A stretch of 64,000 nt of DNA, taken from Chitinasiproducens palmae. Lineage in GTDB: Bacteria; Pseudomonadota; Gammaproteobacteria; Burkholderiales; Burkholderiaceae. The number at the start of each line of letters is the position of its first letter. Position 1 is the first letter of the stretch. A program made the position numbers and the translations under genes. Below are positions 16,689-25,665 of this stretch, piece after piece. The notes below the pieces were generated by a model, which had not been told where the DNA came from, did no database searches, and was given only the letters and a program-made list of their open reading frames with translations. The DNA is taken from the NCBI RefSeq assembly GCF_900095735.1, contig NZ_FNLO01000013.1:62001-126000 (forward strand), read 5' to 3'.

Positions 16689-18038
16689 ATGAGCACCACT
16701 GCGTCCACCCCAGACGCATTGCATCGCGCGGCCACGCGCAAGGCAATGCACCGGCTGATCCCGCTCCTGTGCGCGATCTACTTCATGTCCTTTCTGGATC
16801 GCACCAATGTGGCCCTGGCCAAGGTGCAACTCGCCGCCGACGTCGGCATCAGCGCCGCCGCCTACGGGCTGGGCTCGGGGATCTTCTTCATCGGCTACGC
16901 GCTCCTCGAAGTGCCAAGCAATCTGGTCGCCTACCGCGTCGGCATGCGGCGGTGGATTGCGCGCATTGCCGTCAGTTGGGGGCTGCTGTCCACCGCGATG
17001 ATGTTCGTTCAGGGTGAATGGTCGTTCTATGCGTTGCGGGTGCTGCTCAGTATCGCGGAGGCCGGGCTGTTCCCGGCGCTGATGTATATGGTCACGCTGT
17101 GGTTTGCGCCGCAGGACCGCCCGGTGGCGGTCGGCTGGATCTACACGGCGCCCGCGCTCGCATTGATGCTCGGCAATCCGATCGGCGGCGCGCTCATGCA
17201 ACTGGGCGGTATCGGCGGTCTGCACGGCTGGCAGTGGATGTTCATGCTCGAAGGCGTGCCCAGCGTTCTGGCCGGCATCGTCCTTTATTTCACGCTGCCC
17301 GAACGCCCGCGGGACGCCGGCTGGCTGTCGCGCGACGAGGCGCAGGCGCTCGAAACGCGCGCCGTGAGCGACGCCCGGGGACACCCGGAACTGAGTTCGG
17401 CCGACTGGTTGGCGGCGCTGAAGCGCCCTACGACCACGCTCATCGGACTGATCTATTTTTTGAACCAGGTCGCGTTCGTTGGGCTATATTTCTTCACGCC
17501 GGCGATGATTCACCAGATGCGCATCGAGCAACCTTTCCTGGTTGGCGTGTTGTCGGCCAGCGTGGGCTTCGGCTTCCTGGCGGGCGTGCTGATTTTGCCG
17601 AGGATTCATCGGCGCTATGACAACGATTGCGTCTACCTGGGCGTGCTGACGATCGGACTGGTCGCGGGCGCGGCGGCCTTCATCGCCGCCGCGAGCCCCG
17701 CGGCCCGCATGGCCTTGCTCGCGGTGACCGCATTCTTCGCCGGCGGCGTGCTGCCTTCGTACTGGGCGATCGCCATGAAGCGGCTGCAGGGCATCCAGGC
17801 AGCGGCAGGACTGGCCTTCATCAACACGCTGGGGCTGATTGGCGGCTTCGTCGGTCCCTACCTGTTCGGCATCACGGAGACCGTCACGGGCCGCAGCGAC
17901 TCGGGCTTCTTCGTGATCCTCGCCGCGTCCTTGTTGGGACTGGCGCTGGTGCCGGTGTTCGCGCGCGCGATCCGCCGCGAAGCCGCGTTGCCCGAGCCCG
18001 TCGCGCGGGACGCGGCGGCCGGCATCCACTCTCGATAG
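16689..18038 (+). CDS. MFS transporter, anion:cation symporter (ACS) type
   Basis: A 449-residue carrier with 12 predicted membrane helices. The helix-1 motif [16 protein letters not shown] is diagnostic of the ACS family (phthalate, glucarate, tartrate and related organic anions). The helix 2-3 loop ([16 protein letters not shown]) is the ACS-type motif A. A GGAGACATC site precedes ATG 16689, 48 nt after the BKACE gene. It is probably the proton-coupled importer of the acid metabolised by the operon. Confidence 0.92.
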   Translation: MSTTASTPDALHRAATRKAMHRLIPLLCAIYFMSFLDRTNVALAKVQLAADVGISAAAYGLGSGIFFIGYALLEVPSNLVAYRVGMRRWIARIAVSWGLLSTAMMFVQGEWSFYALRVLLSIAEAGLFPALMYMVTLWFAPQDRPVAVGWIYTAPALALMLGNPIGGALMQLGGIGGLHGWQWMFMLEGVPSVLAGIVLYFTLPERPRDAGWLSRDEAQALETRAVSDARGHPELSSADWLAALKRPTTTLIGLIYFLNQVAFVGLYFFTPAMIHQMRIEQPFLVGVLSASVGFGFLAGVLILPRIHRRYDNDCVYLGVLTIGLVAGAAAFIAAASPAARMALLAVTAFFAGGVLPSYWAIAMKRLQGIQAAAGLAFINTLGLIGGFVGPYLFGITETVTGRSDSGFFVILAASLLGLALVPVFARAIRREAALPEPVARDAAAGIHSR

Positions 18039-18055
18039 GCGTCACAGGGAGATAT

Positions 18056-18796
18056 ATGAGACTCGACCGGAAAGTTGCAATCGTTACCGGCGCCGGGCAA
18101 GGCATCGGGGCGGCAACCGCGCTGAAGTTCGCCCGCGAGGGCGCGACCGTCGTCGCTTGCGACACCAATCAAGCGGCGTTGGAAGTGGTCGTCGCCCAAT
18201 GCCGCGAAGCCGGCAGACCGGCGACCGCCGTCCGCCTGGACATGACCGACCGTGACCGCGTCGACGAGATGGCGGCCATGGTCCGCGAGCGCCACGGCCG
18301 GATCGACGTACTGGTGAACAACGCCGGCATCACGCGCGACGCGCGCCTGCAGCGCATGACGCTCGAACAGTTCGATGCCGTGATCGACGTGAATCTGCGC
18401 GCCGTGTTCCATGCGACGCAGGCGGTGGTCGACGGCATGATCGCACAGGGCGCGGGTGTGATCCTCAATGCCAGTTCGGTGGTTGGCATCTATGGCAATT
18501 ACGGTCAAACCAACTACGCTGCGTCGAAATTCGGCGTGATCGGCTTCACCAAGACATGGAGCCGCGAACTCGGGCCAAAGGGAATCCGCGTGAATGCCGT
18601 CGCACCGGGTTTCGTCGAAACGCCGATTCTCGCCACCGTACCGGCCGACGTGCTTGACGGACTGCGTCGGCAGGTGCCGCTGGGGCGCCTGGGCAAGGCC
18701 GAGGAAATCGCCAGCGTCTACGCCTTTCTGGCCAGCGACGAAGCCAGCTACATCAACGGCGCCGTGATCGAGGTTTCGGGCGGCATGACGCTCTGA
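18056..18796 (+). CDS. SDR family oxidoreductase, FabG/PhaB-like
   Basis: A 246-residue classical SDR closely resembling 3-oxoacyl-ACP or acetoacetyl-CoA reductases. Motifs are TGAGQGIG near residue 12, NNAGITRD near 85, [21 protein letters not shown] with the catalytic Ser/Tyr/Lys, and [19 protein letters not shown] site precedes ATG 18056, 17 nt after the carrier gene. Given the BKACE upstream, it may run in the oxidative direction on a 3-hydroxy acid to give the beta-keto substrate. That direction is inferred, and the enzyme could equally be a reductase of acyl-CoA or ACP intermediates. Confidence 0.92.
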   Translation: MRLDRKVAIVTGAGQGIGAATALKFAREGATVVACDTNQAALEVVVAQCREAGRPATAVRLDMTDRDRVDEMAAMVRERHGRIDVLVNNAGITRDARLQRMTLEQFDAVIDVNLRAVFHATQAVVDGMIAQGAGVILNASSVVGIYGNYGQTNYAASKFGVIGFTKTWSRELGPKGIRVNAVAPGFVETPILATVPADVLDGLRRQVPLGRLGKAEEIASVYAFLASDEASYINGAVIEVSGGMTL

Positions 18797-18819
18797 CGCC
18801 CTGCCGGACATTGAATCCC

Positions 18820-19611
18820 ATGAACACCTACGAACTGCTCAAACCTGAACCCGGCCTGCGGGTGCTGATCACCGGCGCCGCGTCCGGCATCGGTGCCGCG
18901 TTGGCGCAGGCATTCCTGCAGACCCAGGCCGACGTCTGCATCTGCGACGTGGACCCGGCGGCCGTCGCGCGCTTCGTCGACACCCATCCGGCGCTGCATG
19001 GCGCGGTCGGCGATGTCAGCGATGTCGAGCAGGTGGACGCCGTCATCGATCACGCGCGGCAGGCGCTCGGCGGACTGGATCTGCTCGTCAACAACGCCGG
19101 CATTGCCGGGCCGACCGGCCCCGTCGAAGCGCTGGACCCGGCGGCGTGGGACCGTACCGTGGCCACCAACCTGAACAGCCAGTTCTACTTCCTGCGGCGA
19201 GCCGTGCCGCTGATCAAGGCCACTTCGACGCGCGGCAGCATCATCACGATGTCGTCGGTGGCCGGCCGGCTGGGGTACCCGTATCGCACGCCGTACGCGG
19301 CCACGAAGTGGGCGCTTGTCGGGTTGATGCGCTCGCTTGCCATCGAACTGGGACCGAGCAACGTGCGTGTCAACGCCATCCTGCCCGGCGTTGTCGAAGG
19401 CGAACGCATGGACCGCGTGATTGCAGCGCGGGCCGACAGCCTCGGCGTGCCGTTCGACACCATGCGCAACGACTATCTGAACAAGATCTCCTTGCGCCGT
19501 ATGGTGACGGTGACCGACATCGCTGCCATGGCGCTCTTCCTCGCGTCGCCGGCTGCAGTCAACCTTACCGGGCAAGCGATCAGCGTCGACGGCAATCTCG
19601 AATATCTCTGA
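18820..19611 (+). CDS. SDR family oxidoreductase
   Basis: A 263-residue classical SDR. It has TGAASGIG near residue 22, NNAGIAGPTGPVE near 93, the ITMSSVAGRLGYPYRTPYAATKW catalytic region (Ser, Tyr, Lys present) and VNAILPGVVEGERMD. It is the fourth gene of the BKACE operon, 23 nt after the previous SDR. ATG 18820 is preferred, although a TTG at 18811 is in frame. Two different SDRs with one BKACE suggest either two oxidation steps or two stereoisomers of the substrate. Confidence 0.9.
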   Translation: MNTYELLKPEPGLRVLITGAASGIGAALAQAFLQTQADVCICDVDPAAVARFVDTHPALHGAVGDVSDVEQVDAVIDHARQALGGLDLLVNNAGIAGPTGPVEALDPAAWDRTVATNLNSQFYFLRRAVPLIKATSTRGSIITMSSVAGRLGYPYRTPYAATKWALVGLMRSLAIELGPSNVRVNAILPGVVEGERMDRVIAARADSLGVPFDTMRNDYLNKISLRRMVTVTDIAAMALFLASPAAVNLTGQAISVDGNLEYL

Positions 19612-19872
19612 GCGGGTGCCGATGGTCGCAGCAGCACGGTCCATCGGGCCATGCCCCGGCGGCTTCGTGCGGTGCCGGAATGGCGGTATGTCGGCATGTC
19701 GGCATTACCGTCGGGCCGGGCAGTCCGCGACGCCCGGCGCGCTCGCCAGCGCACTCCGACAGCGAAGCAGCGCGGCCTGGACGCGCCTCTCGCAATCGAG
19801 CAAGGGCGGCTAGGCGCGCCGCGACCTTGATAGGCGACCATCACGTCAGTCGCATACTCCAGATCCCGCAAC

Positions 19873-20751
19873 ATGCCCGTTCATGCCGACGCTGCGCAGG
19901 CCTACATCAAACGCTTCGAGGCGGTACTGTCGTTCATCGAGGCAAACCTTGACGGCGACCTTTCGCTGGAAACGTTGAGCCGCGTCGCGAACTTCTCGAA
20001 GTTCCATTTCCATCGACAGTTCGTCGCGCATGTGGGCATGCCGGTCGCACGCTATGTGCAATTGCTTCGTTTGCGACACGCCGCTCACCGCCTCGCCTCG
20101 AATGCGTCGTGCACCGTGCTCGATGCTGCCTTCGAGGCGCGCTTCGACAGTCCGGAGTCCTTCAGTCGGGCGTTCAAGCGCGCATTCGGAACGACGCCCA
20201 GTTCGTTCCGACATCGGCCGAGCTGGCAGATCTGGAGCGCGACGTTCGTCGTCCCTTACCTTGCCAGGAAGCTAACCATGAATGTACAAATCGTCGACTT
20301 CCCCGAAACGCGCGTTGCTGCACTCGAACACTGCGGCGCACCCGGTCGTGTCAACGAAAGCATCGAGAAGTTCGTCGCGTGGCGCAAGCACAGCGGACAA
20401 TCCCCCGTGGCGACCAGCCGCTCCTTCGGTATTCCGCGGACGAATCCGGATACCACACCGGAAGCCGCCTTTCGCTTCGACATCTGCGGTGAGCTCCGGG
20501 AGGCGCTTGCGCCGAATGGCTACGGTGTTCGCGAACTCGTGATTCCAGCGGGACGGTGCGCGGTGCTTCGCCATCAAGGGTCGCCCGACTACATCGGTGA
20601 GACGATTTATCCGATCTATCGTGACTGGCTGCCGGGAAGTGGCGAAGAGCTGCGCGATCATCCGCTTTTCTTCCATTACCTGAGCGTCTTTCCGGCGACG
20701 CCGCAGGCGGCGTGGCAAACGGACATCTACATTCCGCTGCGCGACGCATAG
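19873..20751 (+). CDS. AraC family regulator fused to GyrI-like effector domain
   Basis: A 292-residue protein. The N-terminal 110 residues form the AraC double helix-turn-helix (DLSLETLSRVANFSKFHFHRQF and LDAAFEARFDSPESFSRAFKRAFG). Residues 140-292 form a GyrI/Rob-type small-molecule-binding domain (FPETRVAALEHCGAPGRVNESIEKF, with IPAGRCAVLRHQG and FHYLSVFP near the end). SoxS/Rob-like proteins of this build respond to drugs or other amphipathic effectors. The gene is monocistronic-looking, 261 nt after the SDR operon. The preceding gap shows nothing specific. The following small ABM-domain gene may be its target. Confidence 0.9.
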   Translation: MPVHADAAQAYIKRFEAVLSFIEANLDGDLSLETLSRVANFSKFHFHRQFVAHVGMPVARYVQLLRLRHAAHRLASNASCTVLDAAFEARFDSPESFSRAFKRAFGTTPSSFRHRPSWQIWSATFVVPYLARKLTMNVQIVDFPETRVAALEHCGAPGRVNESIEKFVAWRKHSGQSPVATSRSFGIPRTNPDTTPEAAFRFDICGELREALAPNGYGVRELVIPAGRCAVLRHQGSPDYIGETIYPIYRDWLPGSGEELRDHPLFFHYLSVFPATPQAAWQTDIYIPLRDA

Positions 20752-20865
20752 GAAAGCGAGTTCCGCGTGCCCTCGCCCATCGCGCGTCAGGCAGGTCGAT
20801 TAAACTACCTGACACGCCTGTCCACACGCCCGTTTGCAGGCTCGCGCCAAGGAACCGGATATCCC

Positions 20866-21168
20866 ATGGGTCTGAAAAACCAGCCGGCGTACATCATCAG
20901 AATGCGCGCCAAGCCAGGCAGCGGCGACAAGCTGTTTGCGCTTGCCACCGCCGGCATGGAGAAGTCCGGCGCGTCGAGCCGCTTCATCATCTTGCGTGAG
21001 GACGACGACCGCGATGTGCTTTGGAACGTGGAGGTGTTTTCGTCCGATGCAGAGAAGAAGCGTTACGAGGCGAGCCCGCTCGCCGATCTGCTGCGCGACG
21101 AGATCCTCGAACTCCTGGCAGAACCGCCCATGCGAATCGCGGCGCATCCTTACTCGGCCGCGCCTTGA
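20866..21168 (+). CDS. Antibiotic biosynthesis monooxygenase (ABM) domain protein
   Basis: A 100-residue single-domain ferredoxin-like protein (AYIIRMRAKPGSGDKLFALA, DDRDVLWNVEVFSSDAEKKRYEASP, EPPMRI). The sequence fits the small ABM / quinol-monooxygenase-like family, whose members act on quinones or aromatic substrates, often without a cofactor; others have no known activity. ATG 20866 is chosen because an AAGGAA motif precedes it. The open frame extends to 20767 without family similarity. It follows the AraC/GyrI gene on the same strand after 114 nt. Confidence 0.75.
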   Translation: MGLKNQPAYIIRMRAKPGSGDKLFALATAGMEKSGASSRFIILREDDDRDVLWNVEVFSSDAEKKRYEASPLADLLRDEILELLAEPPMRIAAHPYSAAP

Positions 21169-21409
21169 GACGATGCAGCGGGCGGCGTTCTTGCCGCTCG
21201 ACTGACCGTGGCCGCCTCGTGCGGGACGCGTGCCAGCCAGGCGCGGTTTCTCCGGATCAGCGACGGATGGTCGCGCGACAGCGCGCTCGCCACGCTGAGG
21301 CGCGGAAGGCCGCCGTCACGGCGCGCACCGTTCCTTCGTTTCGACCGCTCGGACCAGCCAAGCAGTTGCAGCGAAGCGCGCCACGTACTCGGCTGACGCG
21401 CTGACCGCC

Positions 21410-22105
21410 TCAACGGGTGCGAACCACGAACTCGTTGCCGCGACCGTCACTTATCGGGATAGGTTGCGAAACATAACCGTTCTGCGGGTTGCGAACGTAA
21501 TCGAGAAACTCGTTTTCCTGATCAATCGCGTTTTCCGCAAGAATGGGCGTGCCAACCTTCAGACCGGGTTCCAACAGCTTGAGAACCGGCAAATAGAGGC
21601 TGAATGCGCCGTCGAGCAGAACCATGTCGACTTCACCGACATCAGTCAGCGTCTCGCGCGCGTCGCCTACCCGAATCTCGACCAGCTCGGCCAGCCCGGC
21701 CGCTTCCAGATTGGCTTGCGCGCGCGCCGCCTTGCTCGGTTCCAATTCGGTGCCGATCAGTCGGCCGCCTCCCATGTCACGCAGCGCAGCCGCCAGATGG
21801 ATCGTCGAGATGCCCATCGACGTGCCGAATTCGACGATGCATTTCGCATTTCGGCTACGCGCGCACTGGTAGAGAAAGCGCCCGTAGGCCGCCGTCACGT
21901 TCAGGTAGTTGTCCACGTAGCCGTGGTAAAACCCGCGCACATCGCGGCGCTCCTCGGCAAAGTGGTGCGCGACGGCCTCGGCCTGCTGCGCGTCCGAAAG
22001 GTCGATGTCCCTGAACTCCGCCATCAGCGCGTGGTCCGCCTGCGCGGCTTGCGCAAAGAGGCGCTGCAAGGTCTGCGCAACTCGGCCTGTGCTCAACGAA
22101 TCCAT
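21410..22105 (-). CDS. SAM-dependent O-methyltransferase (class I, family 3-like)
   Basis: A 231-residue Rossmann methyltransferase. Motif I is CIVEFGTSMGISTIHLAAAL near residue 85, motif II is LIGTELEPSKAARAQANL, and VDMVLLDGAFSLYLPVLKLLEPGL carries the metal-site Asp and beta-5 region of catechol / caffeoyl-CoA-type O-methyltransferases. Start 22105 is chosen for the GGAG site 10 nt upstream. The frame stays open to 22411, where it looks like an unrelated signal-peptide start (see 22106-22496). No obvious operon partner. Substrate unknown. Confidence 0.82.
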   Translation of the reverse strand: MDSLSTGRVAQTLQRLFAQAAQADHALMAEFRDIDLSDAQQAEAVAHHFAEERRDVRGFYHGYVDNYLNVTAAYGRFLYQCARSRNAKCIVEFGTSMGISTIHLAAALRDMGGGRLIGTELEPSKAARAQANLEAAGLAELVEIRVGDARETLTDVGEVDMVLLDGAFSLYLPVLKLLEPGLKVGTPILAENAIDQENEFLDYVRNPQNGYVSQPIPISDGRGNEFVVRTR

Positions 22106-22496
22106 GTCTCTCATTCTCCAGAAGAGCGGCCACGGTTCCGTCTGTGGACCGCGATAGGAGCATGGTAGGCGGGAGCGCGCCTGGCCACATTGGGCGGATT
22201 CGCCAAACCATGTTGAGAGTCTGCCAGCGCCGGCGCGGTAACGCGCTGGCGAGCCCGCCCGAGGCCCACGGGCGTCGCGCGCGGGTGCGGCTGCTGCACT
22301 CGATGCCGGGGTTTGAGCGCTGTCGGTCTGCACTATCGCCGTCGGGCAGACGGCGCCAGCTAGAGCCACAAGGCTCACCAGGACGGACCGCCGATACGGT
22401 TTCCGCATCAATCGTATGTTTCAAACGATGCCGCAACGGTATCGGAGTGGGCTCGACGACGATGCATGGATTATGCTTTGGCTAGTTCCCCAAACC
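22106..22496. other. 391-nt gap with a signal-peptide-like reading
   Basis: On the minus strand, in frame with the methyltransferase, the stretch starting near 22408 reads MRKPYRRSVLVSLVALAGAV and continues as low-complexity Ala/Pro/Arg. The positive start and hydrophobic core resemble an export signal, but what follows has no domain similarity and would be an impossible leader for a cytoplasmic methyltransferase. Either a remnant of a lost exported protein or chance. Promoters for the two divergent neighbours must also lie here. Confidence 0.35.
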
Positions 22497-23009
22497 ATGA
22501 GGATGCAGGTCGTGCCAGACTCTCAGGAACCGACAGAGGCGCCGCTCGTCGCGATCCTTCATATCAGTCGTGCTTGCAAGCCTTTCCGCCGTCGCGACAT
22601 CGAGACGCTGATGGCGACGATGACACGGCGCAACCATGCCGATGCGCTGACCGGCTTTCTCGTCCAGGCCGGAGATAACTTCCTCCAATACATCGAGGGT
22701 AGCCGCACGAAAGTGGCCGCCTGCTACCGGCGTATCGAAACCGACAGGCGCCACACCGACCTGACGCTCATTGCGTACGCGGAACTCGCCGGACGACGCT
22801 TCGGAAGCTGGGACATGGGCTACTTCATGGGCGACGCCGACGGCACCGAACGGCTCGAACCCGTCATGATGGGTTGGCGCGGCGCGCAGAGCGAACTCAT
22901 CGAAGAGGCGGTGCGTATCAACGCCGCCGCCTATCGCCCGGACGCTGCCGACAGAATGGGATTCGAGATCGCCCCGTGCCCGGTCCTGCTGCGAAGACTG
23001 TTTGGCTGA
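22497..23009 (+). CDS. BLUF-domain protein with His at the photoactive Tyr position
   Basis: A 170-residue single-domain BLUF protein. The flavin-binding pattern is clear: VAILHISRA, RRNHADALTGFL, DNFLQYIEG, ETDRRHTDLTLIAYAE and RRFGSWDMGYF. Aligning to AppA (Tyr21, Asn45, Gln63, Trp104, Met106) gives His22, Asn46, Gln64, Trp105 and Met107, a constant offset of one. All photocycle residues are therefore present except the essential Tyr, which is His. The protein may still bind FAD, but a normal BLUF light reaction is not expected. The start codon is uncertain (ATGs at 22497 and 22503, no clear ribosome site). Stand-alone; convergent with the NAD(P)-binding protein gene. Confidence 0.85.
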   Translation: MRMQVVPDSQEPTEAPLVAILHISRACKPFRRRDIETLMATMTRRNHADALTGFLVQAGDNFLQYIEGSRTKVAACYRRIETDRRHTDLTLIAYAELAGRRFGSWDMGYFMGDADGTERLEPVMMGWRGAQSELIEEAVRINAAAYRPDAADRMGFEIAPCPVLLRRLFG

Positions 23010-23108
23010 AGCCGCAGCGCCGCATTGCCACCCGTGGATCGGATCGACATGCCGCGCGTGACGAAGAACGCGGTGGTGCGCGCCGCGGCGCTGTGCGACG
23101 CCTTGCGC

Positions 23109-23732
23109 TCAATATGCGACAGTGAACCGTTCCCGATGGTGGCTAGGACGCTCGACCTCGTCCAGCATCGCAACCGCATAGTCCTGCACCGAGATGCGGC
23201 TCTCGCCGTTGACATCGGTAAGGAGCGTGTCCTTGCCAATCCGATACCGTCCCGAGCGCTCGCCCGGCACGAGCAGTGCAGCGGGGCTCAGGAACGCCCA
23301 GTCGAGCGCCGTCTCGCCGCGCAGGCGGTCGAGGAAGGCCGCGGTCCGATGCGCGCTGGCGCGCCATTCGCTCGGGAAGTCCGGCGCGTCGATGACCAGC
23401 GCTCCCGAGGCCGTGTACAGACTGCCGGCGCCGCCGACGACCAGCAGGCGTGACACCTTGGCGCGCTTCGCCGCGTCAATGATCGACCGGGTTCGCGCGC
23501 CATCTTCGTCCTGCGCCGGATTGAAGGCGCTTATCGCCACCTGGTGGCCCGCCATGGCTGCCGATAATGCGGCAGTATCAACGATGTCCATCGCAAGGTG
23601 CATGAGCCGCGCGTCGGCGCGCGCCTCCGGTGGTCGTCGCGCGATGGCGGTAACGTCGTGGCCGCGGTCCAGCGCCTCCGAAAGCACGGCAGATCCGACA
23701 TAGCCGCTCGCGCCGATCAGTACGATCTTCAT
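23109..23732 (-). CDS. NAD(P)-binding protein, atypical SDR / NmrA-like
   Basis: A 207-residue Rossmann protein beginning MKIVLIGASGYVGSAVLSEAL, the GxxGxxG motif of atypical (a5) SDRs. It has AISAFNPAQ near residue 68, VVGGAGSLY near 97 and a conserved DYAVAMLDEVERP near the C-terminus, as in NAD(P)H-binding proteins related to NmrA/YesF. Classical SDR catalytic residues are not evident, so it may be a sensor or a reductase of reactive electrophiles. AGGA precedes ATG 23732. It lies 25 nt downstream of the DsbA-like gene and is probably co-transcribed with it under the divergent LysR gene. Confidence 0.85.
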   Translation of the reverse strand: MKIVLIGASGYVGSAVLSEALDRGHDVTAIARRPPEARADARLMHLAMDIVDTAALSAAMAGHQVAISAFNPAQDEDGARTRSIIDAAKRAKVSRLLVVGGAGSLYTASGALVIDAPDFPSEWRASAHRTAAFLDRLRGETALDWAFLSPAALLVPGERSGRYRIGKDTLLTDVNGESRISVQDYAVAMLDEVERPSHHRERFTVAY

Positions 23733-23757
23733 CTGTGTCCTCTGGTTCATCCTGCTA

Positions 23758-24456
23758 TCAATACGTCTGCGGCGTGCCTGCCGCGTCGAGACGCGCCCCC
23801 TCGGCCTCGATCTCATCGATCGCGTCGAGAAAGGCGTCGCAGGCGCCGTAGAAAGGTTCGTGCGCGAGTCGCGCGAAGCGACCGGCCCGTTCCACCACGA
23901 AACCCGGAAACCCGCGCAAGCCGAACGCTTGCATCCACTCACGCGTTGCCGCGATATGTGCGGCGACCGGAGCGCTGCCGAAGGCGTGCAGGAACGCTGC
24001 CGGCGCCAGGCCGAGCTGCTCCGCGAGGTCGAGCAATACCGTCGTCTCTACAACCCGACGGCCGTCGACGTAATGTGCGGCCTGAACCGCGCGCAACATC
24101 GCTTGTTCGGCACCGCTTTTCACGATGCCGGCGGCAAGCACCGCAGCCAACGGCGGTGGCGACCAGACGACGGTGGTCGGGTCGTCCAGCAGGCCATTGA
24201 GATAGGCGGCACCGAACGGCACGCCAGCGATTGCCGCAATGCGCTCGTCGCTGCGGCGGATAACGTTGCGCTGTTGCGGCGTGAAGCGGGTCTCGAATTC
24301 CCACAAACCGCCCCCATGAAGCGTGACCGCGATGTTTCGGTCGCGCGCCGCCTCGACCAACGGCGCGGCCGCGTAGCACCAGCCGCAGAGCGGATCGTGG
24401 ACGTAATGCAATACGGTGGTCGTCATGGTCGGTTGCGCAAAGGACATCGTTTGCAT
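23758..24456 (-). CDS. DsbA family oxidoreductase (cytoplasmic, CxxC)
   Basis: A 232-residue thioredoxin-fold protein with a DsbA-type helical insertion. The redox motif CGWC is at residues 24-27 in YVHDPLCGWCYAAAPL, and the cis-Pro region is in LRGFPGFVVE. No signal peptide is visible, so it should act in the cytoplasm, like FrnE or 2-hydroxychromene-2-carboxylate isomerase relatives. The start could also be 24426 (MTTTVLHYV). It is the first gene of a two-gene unit with the NmrA-like gene, divergent from a LysR regulator. Confidence 0.85.
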   Translation of the reverse strand: MQTMSFAQPTMTTTVLHYVHDPLCGWCYAAAPLVEAARDRNIAVTLHGGGLWEFETRFTPQQRNVIRRSDERIAAIAGVPFGAAYLNGLLDDPTTVVWSPPPLAAVLAAGIVKSGAEQAMLRAVQAAHYVDGRRVVETTVLLDLAEQLGLAPAAFLHAFGSAPVAAHIAATREWMQAFGLRGFPGFVVERAGRFARLAHEPFYGACDAFLDAIDEIEAEGARLDAAGTPQTY

Positions 24457-24487
24457 CGGGGCTGGGGACGCGACTGGAAGTTGTATT

Positions 24488-24511
24488 ATCGTCGCTTACG
24501 CTTCGGACGAT
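24488..24511. promoter_or_regulatory. Candidate LysR operator
   Basis: ATCGTC-N12-GACGAT is a perfect 6-bp dyad inside the 97-nt region between the DsbA-like gene and the LysR gene. Its size and position fit a LysR-type binding site controlling both directions. Confidence 0.4.
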
Positions 24512-24553
24512 TAGCAGCCGGTTTCTTCATGGACTTTTAAGACAGGGTAAAGA

Positions 24554-25480
24554 ATGCGCGATCTGAAGCCTTACGCAGTCTTTGCCGAAGTCGTGCAAGT
24601 CGGCTCGATGAGCGCCGCTGCGCGACGCCTTGGCATGACACCCTCCGCCGTCAGCCAGATCATTGGCGCAATGGAACGCCAAGCCGGCGTCAGTCTCCTG
24701 CGCCGCTCGACGCGGAAGCTGTCATTGACCGAGGCGGGTGAACGCTGCTATCCGCATTGCCTGCGCCTGTGCTCGGCGGGCGAAGCGGCGGCGGCATCGC
24801 TGGCGCAGTCGCGCGACGCGCCGGAGGGCGAGCTGCGCATCTCGGCGCCGCTCGGCTTCGGGGCCCACGTGGCGCCCGCGCTGGCGCCGGTGCTGGAGGA
24901 GTGGGCGCAACTACGGCTGTCATTGATCGTCGACGATGCACTCATCGACCTCATCGATGCGCGTATCGATATTGCGCTGCGGGTCGGTTCACTTGCCGAC
25001 TCCAGCTGGGTCGCGCGCCCGCTGTGCGAACTCGAACCCGTGCTCTGTGCATCCCCGGCCTATCTTGGGAAACACGGCACGCCCGAGACATACGCCGATC
25101 TGTATCGTCATCACTGGCTCGCCGCCCGGCGAGCCGACGCCGAGCCAGACGCGACGCTCGCATTGCATCTGGTCGGCGCCAGCGGCAAACCTGCGGCTGG
25201 GCAAGCCGCGAGAATACCGGTGCGCACCGCGACGACAAACCAGATCGCATTGCAGCAGATGTGCGAACAGGGTATGGGAATCGCCATCCTGTTCTACTCC
25301 GACGCGCGTCCCGCGCTGGAACGCGGTGCGCTGGTGCGGATCTTGCCGCAGATCAAACTGCAGCCCGAAGCGCTGAGCATGCTGACTGCGGATCGCGACG
25401 GACTCCCTGCCAAGGTCCGTGTCGCGCTTGCAGCGCTTTCCCGTTATTTCTCTGCGTTGCCCGACGTGCCGCCGGCTTGA
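24554..25480 (+). CDS. LysR family transcriptional regulator
   Basis: A 308-residue LysR regulator. The N-terminal winged helix-turn-helix is FAEVVQVGSMSAAARRLGMTPSAVSQIIGAMERQAGVSLLRRSTR. A PBP2-type effector domain follows from about residue 90 (GELRISAPLGFGAHVAPALAPVL, IALRVGSLADSSWVARPL, CEQGMGIAILFYSDARPAL). This effector-domain pattern is the CrgA/DmlR-like one often seen beside oxidoreductase genes. AGGG precedes ATG 24554. Likely regulator of the divergent DsbA/NmrA pair. Confidence 0.93.
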   Translation: MRDLKPYAVFAEVVQVGSMSAAARRLGMTPSAVSQIIGAMERQAGVSLLRRSTRKLSLTEAGERCYPHCLRLCSAGEAAAASLAQSRDAPEGELRISAPLGFGAHVAPALAPVLEEWAQLRLSLIVDDALIDLIDARIDIALRVGSLADSSWVARPLCELEPVLCASPAYLGKHGTPETYADLYRHHWLAARRADAEPDATLALHLVGASGKPAAGQAARIPVRTATTNQIALQQMCEQGMGIAILFYSDARPALERGALVRILPQIKLQPEALSMLTADRDGLPAKVRVALAALSRYFSALPDVPPA

Positions 25481-25665
25481 TCGCACGGGACGCATGCACC
25501 GACTGCGGCGGCATGCCATGGTGCGGGCTGGTCCCGGCTGCTCGCCAGCTATCGCCGACGCGCCGAGGCGGGTCCCGCGCACCACTCCACGCCAAGCCGC
25601 CCTAAGCAACCGCATGCCCCCCGCGCCGTGGCGCGCTAGTAGTGGCCTCGCGCGGCAGCGGCGGC

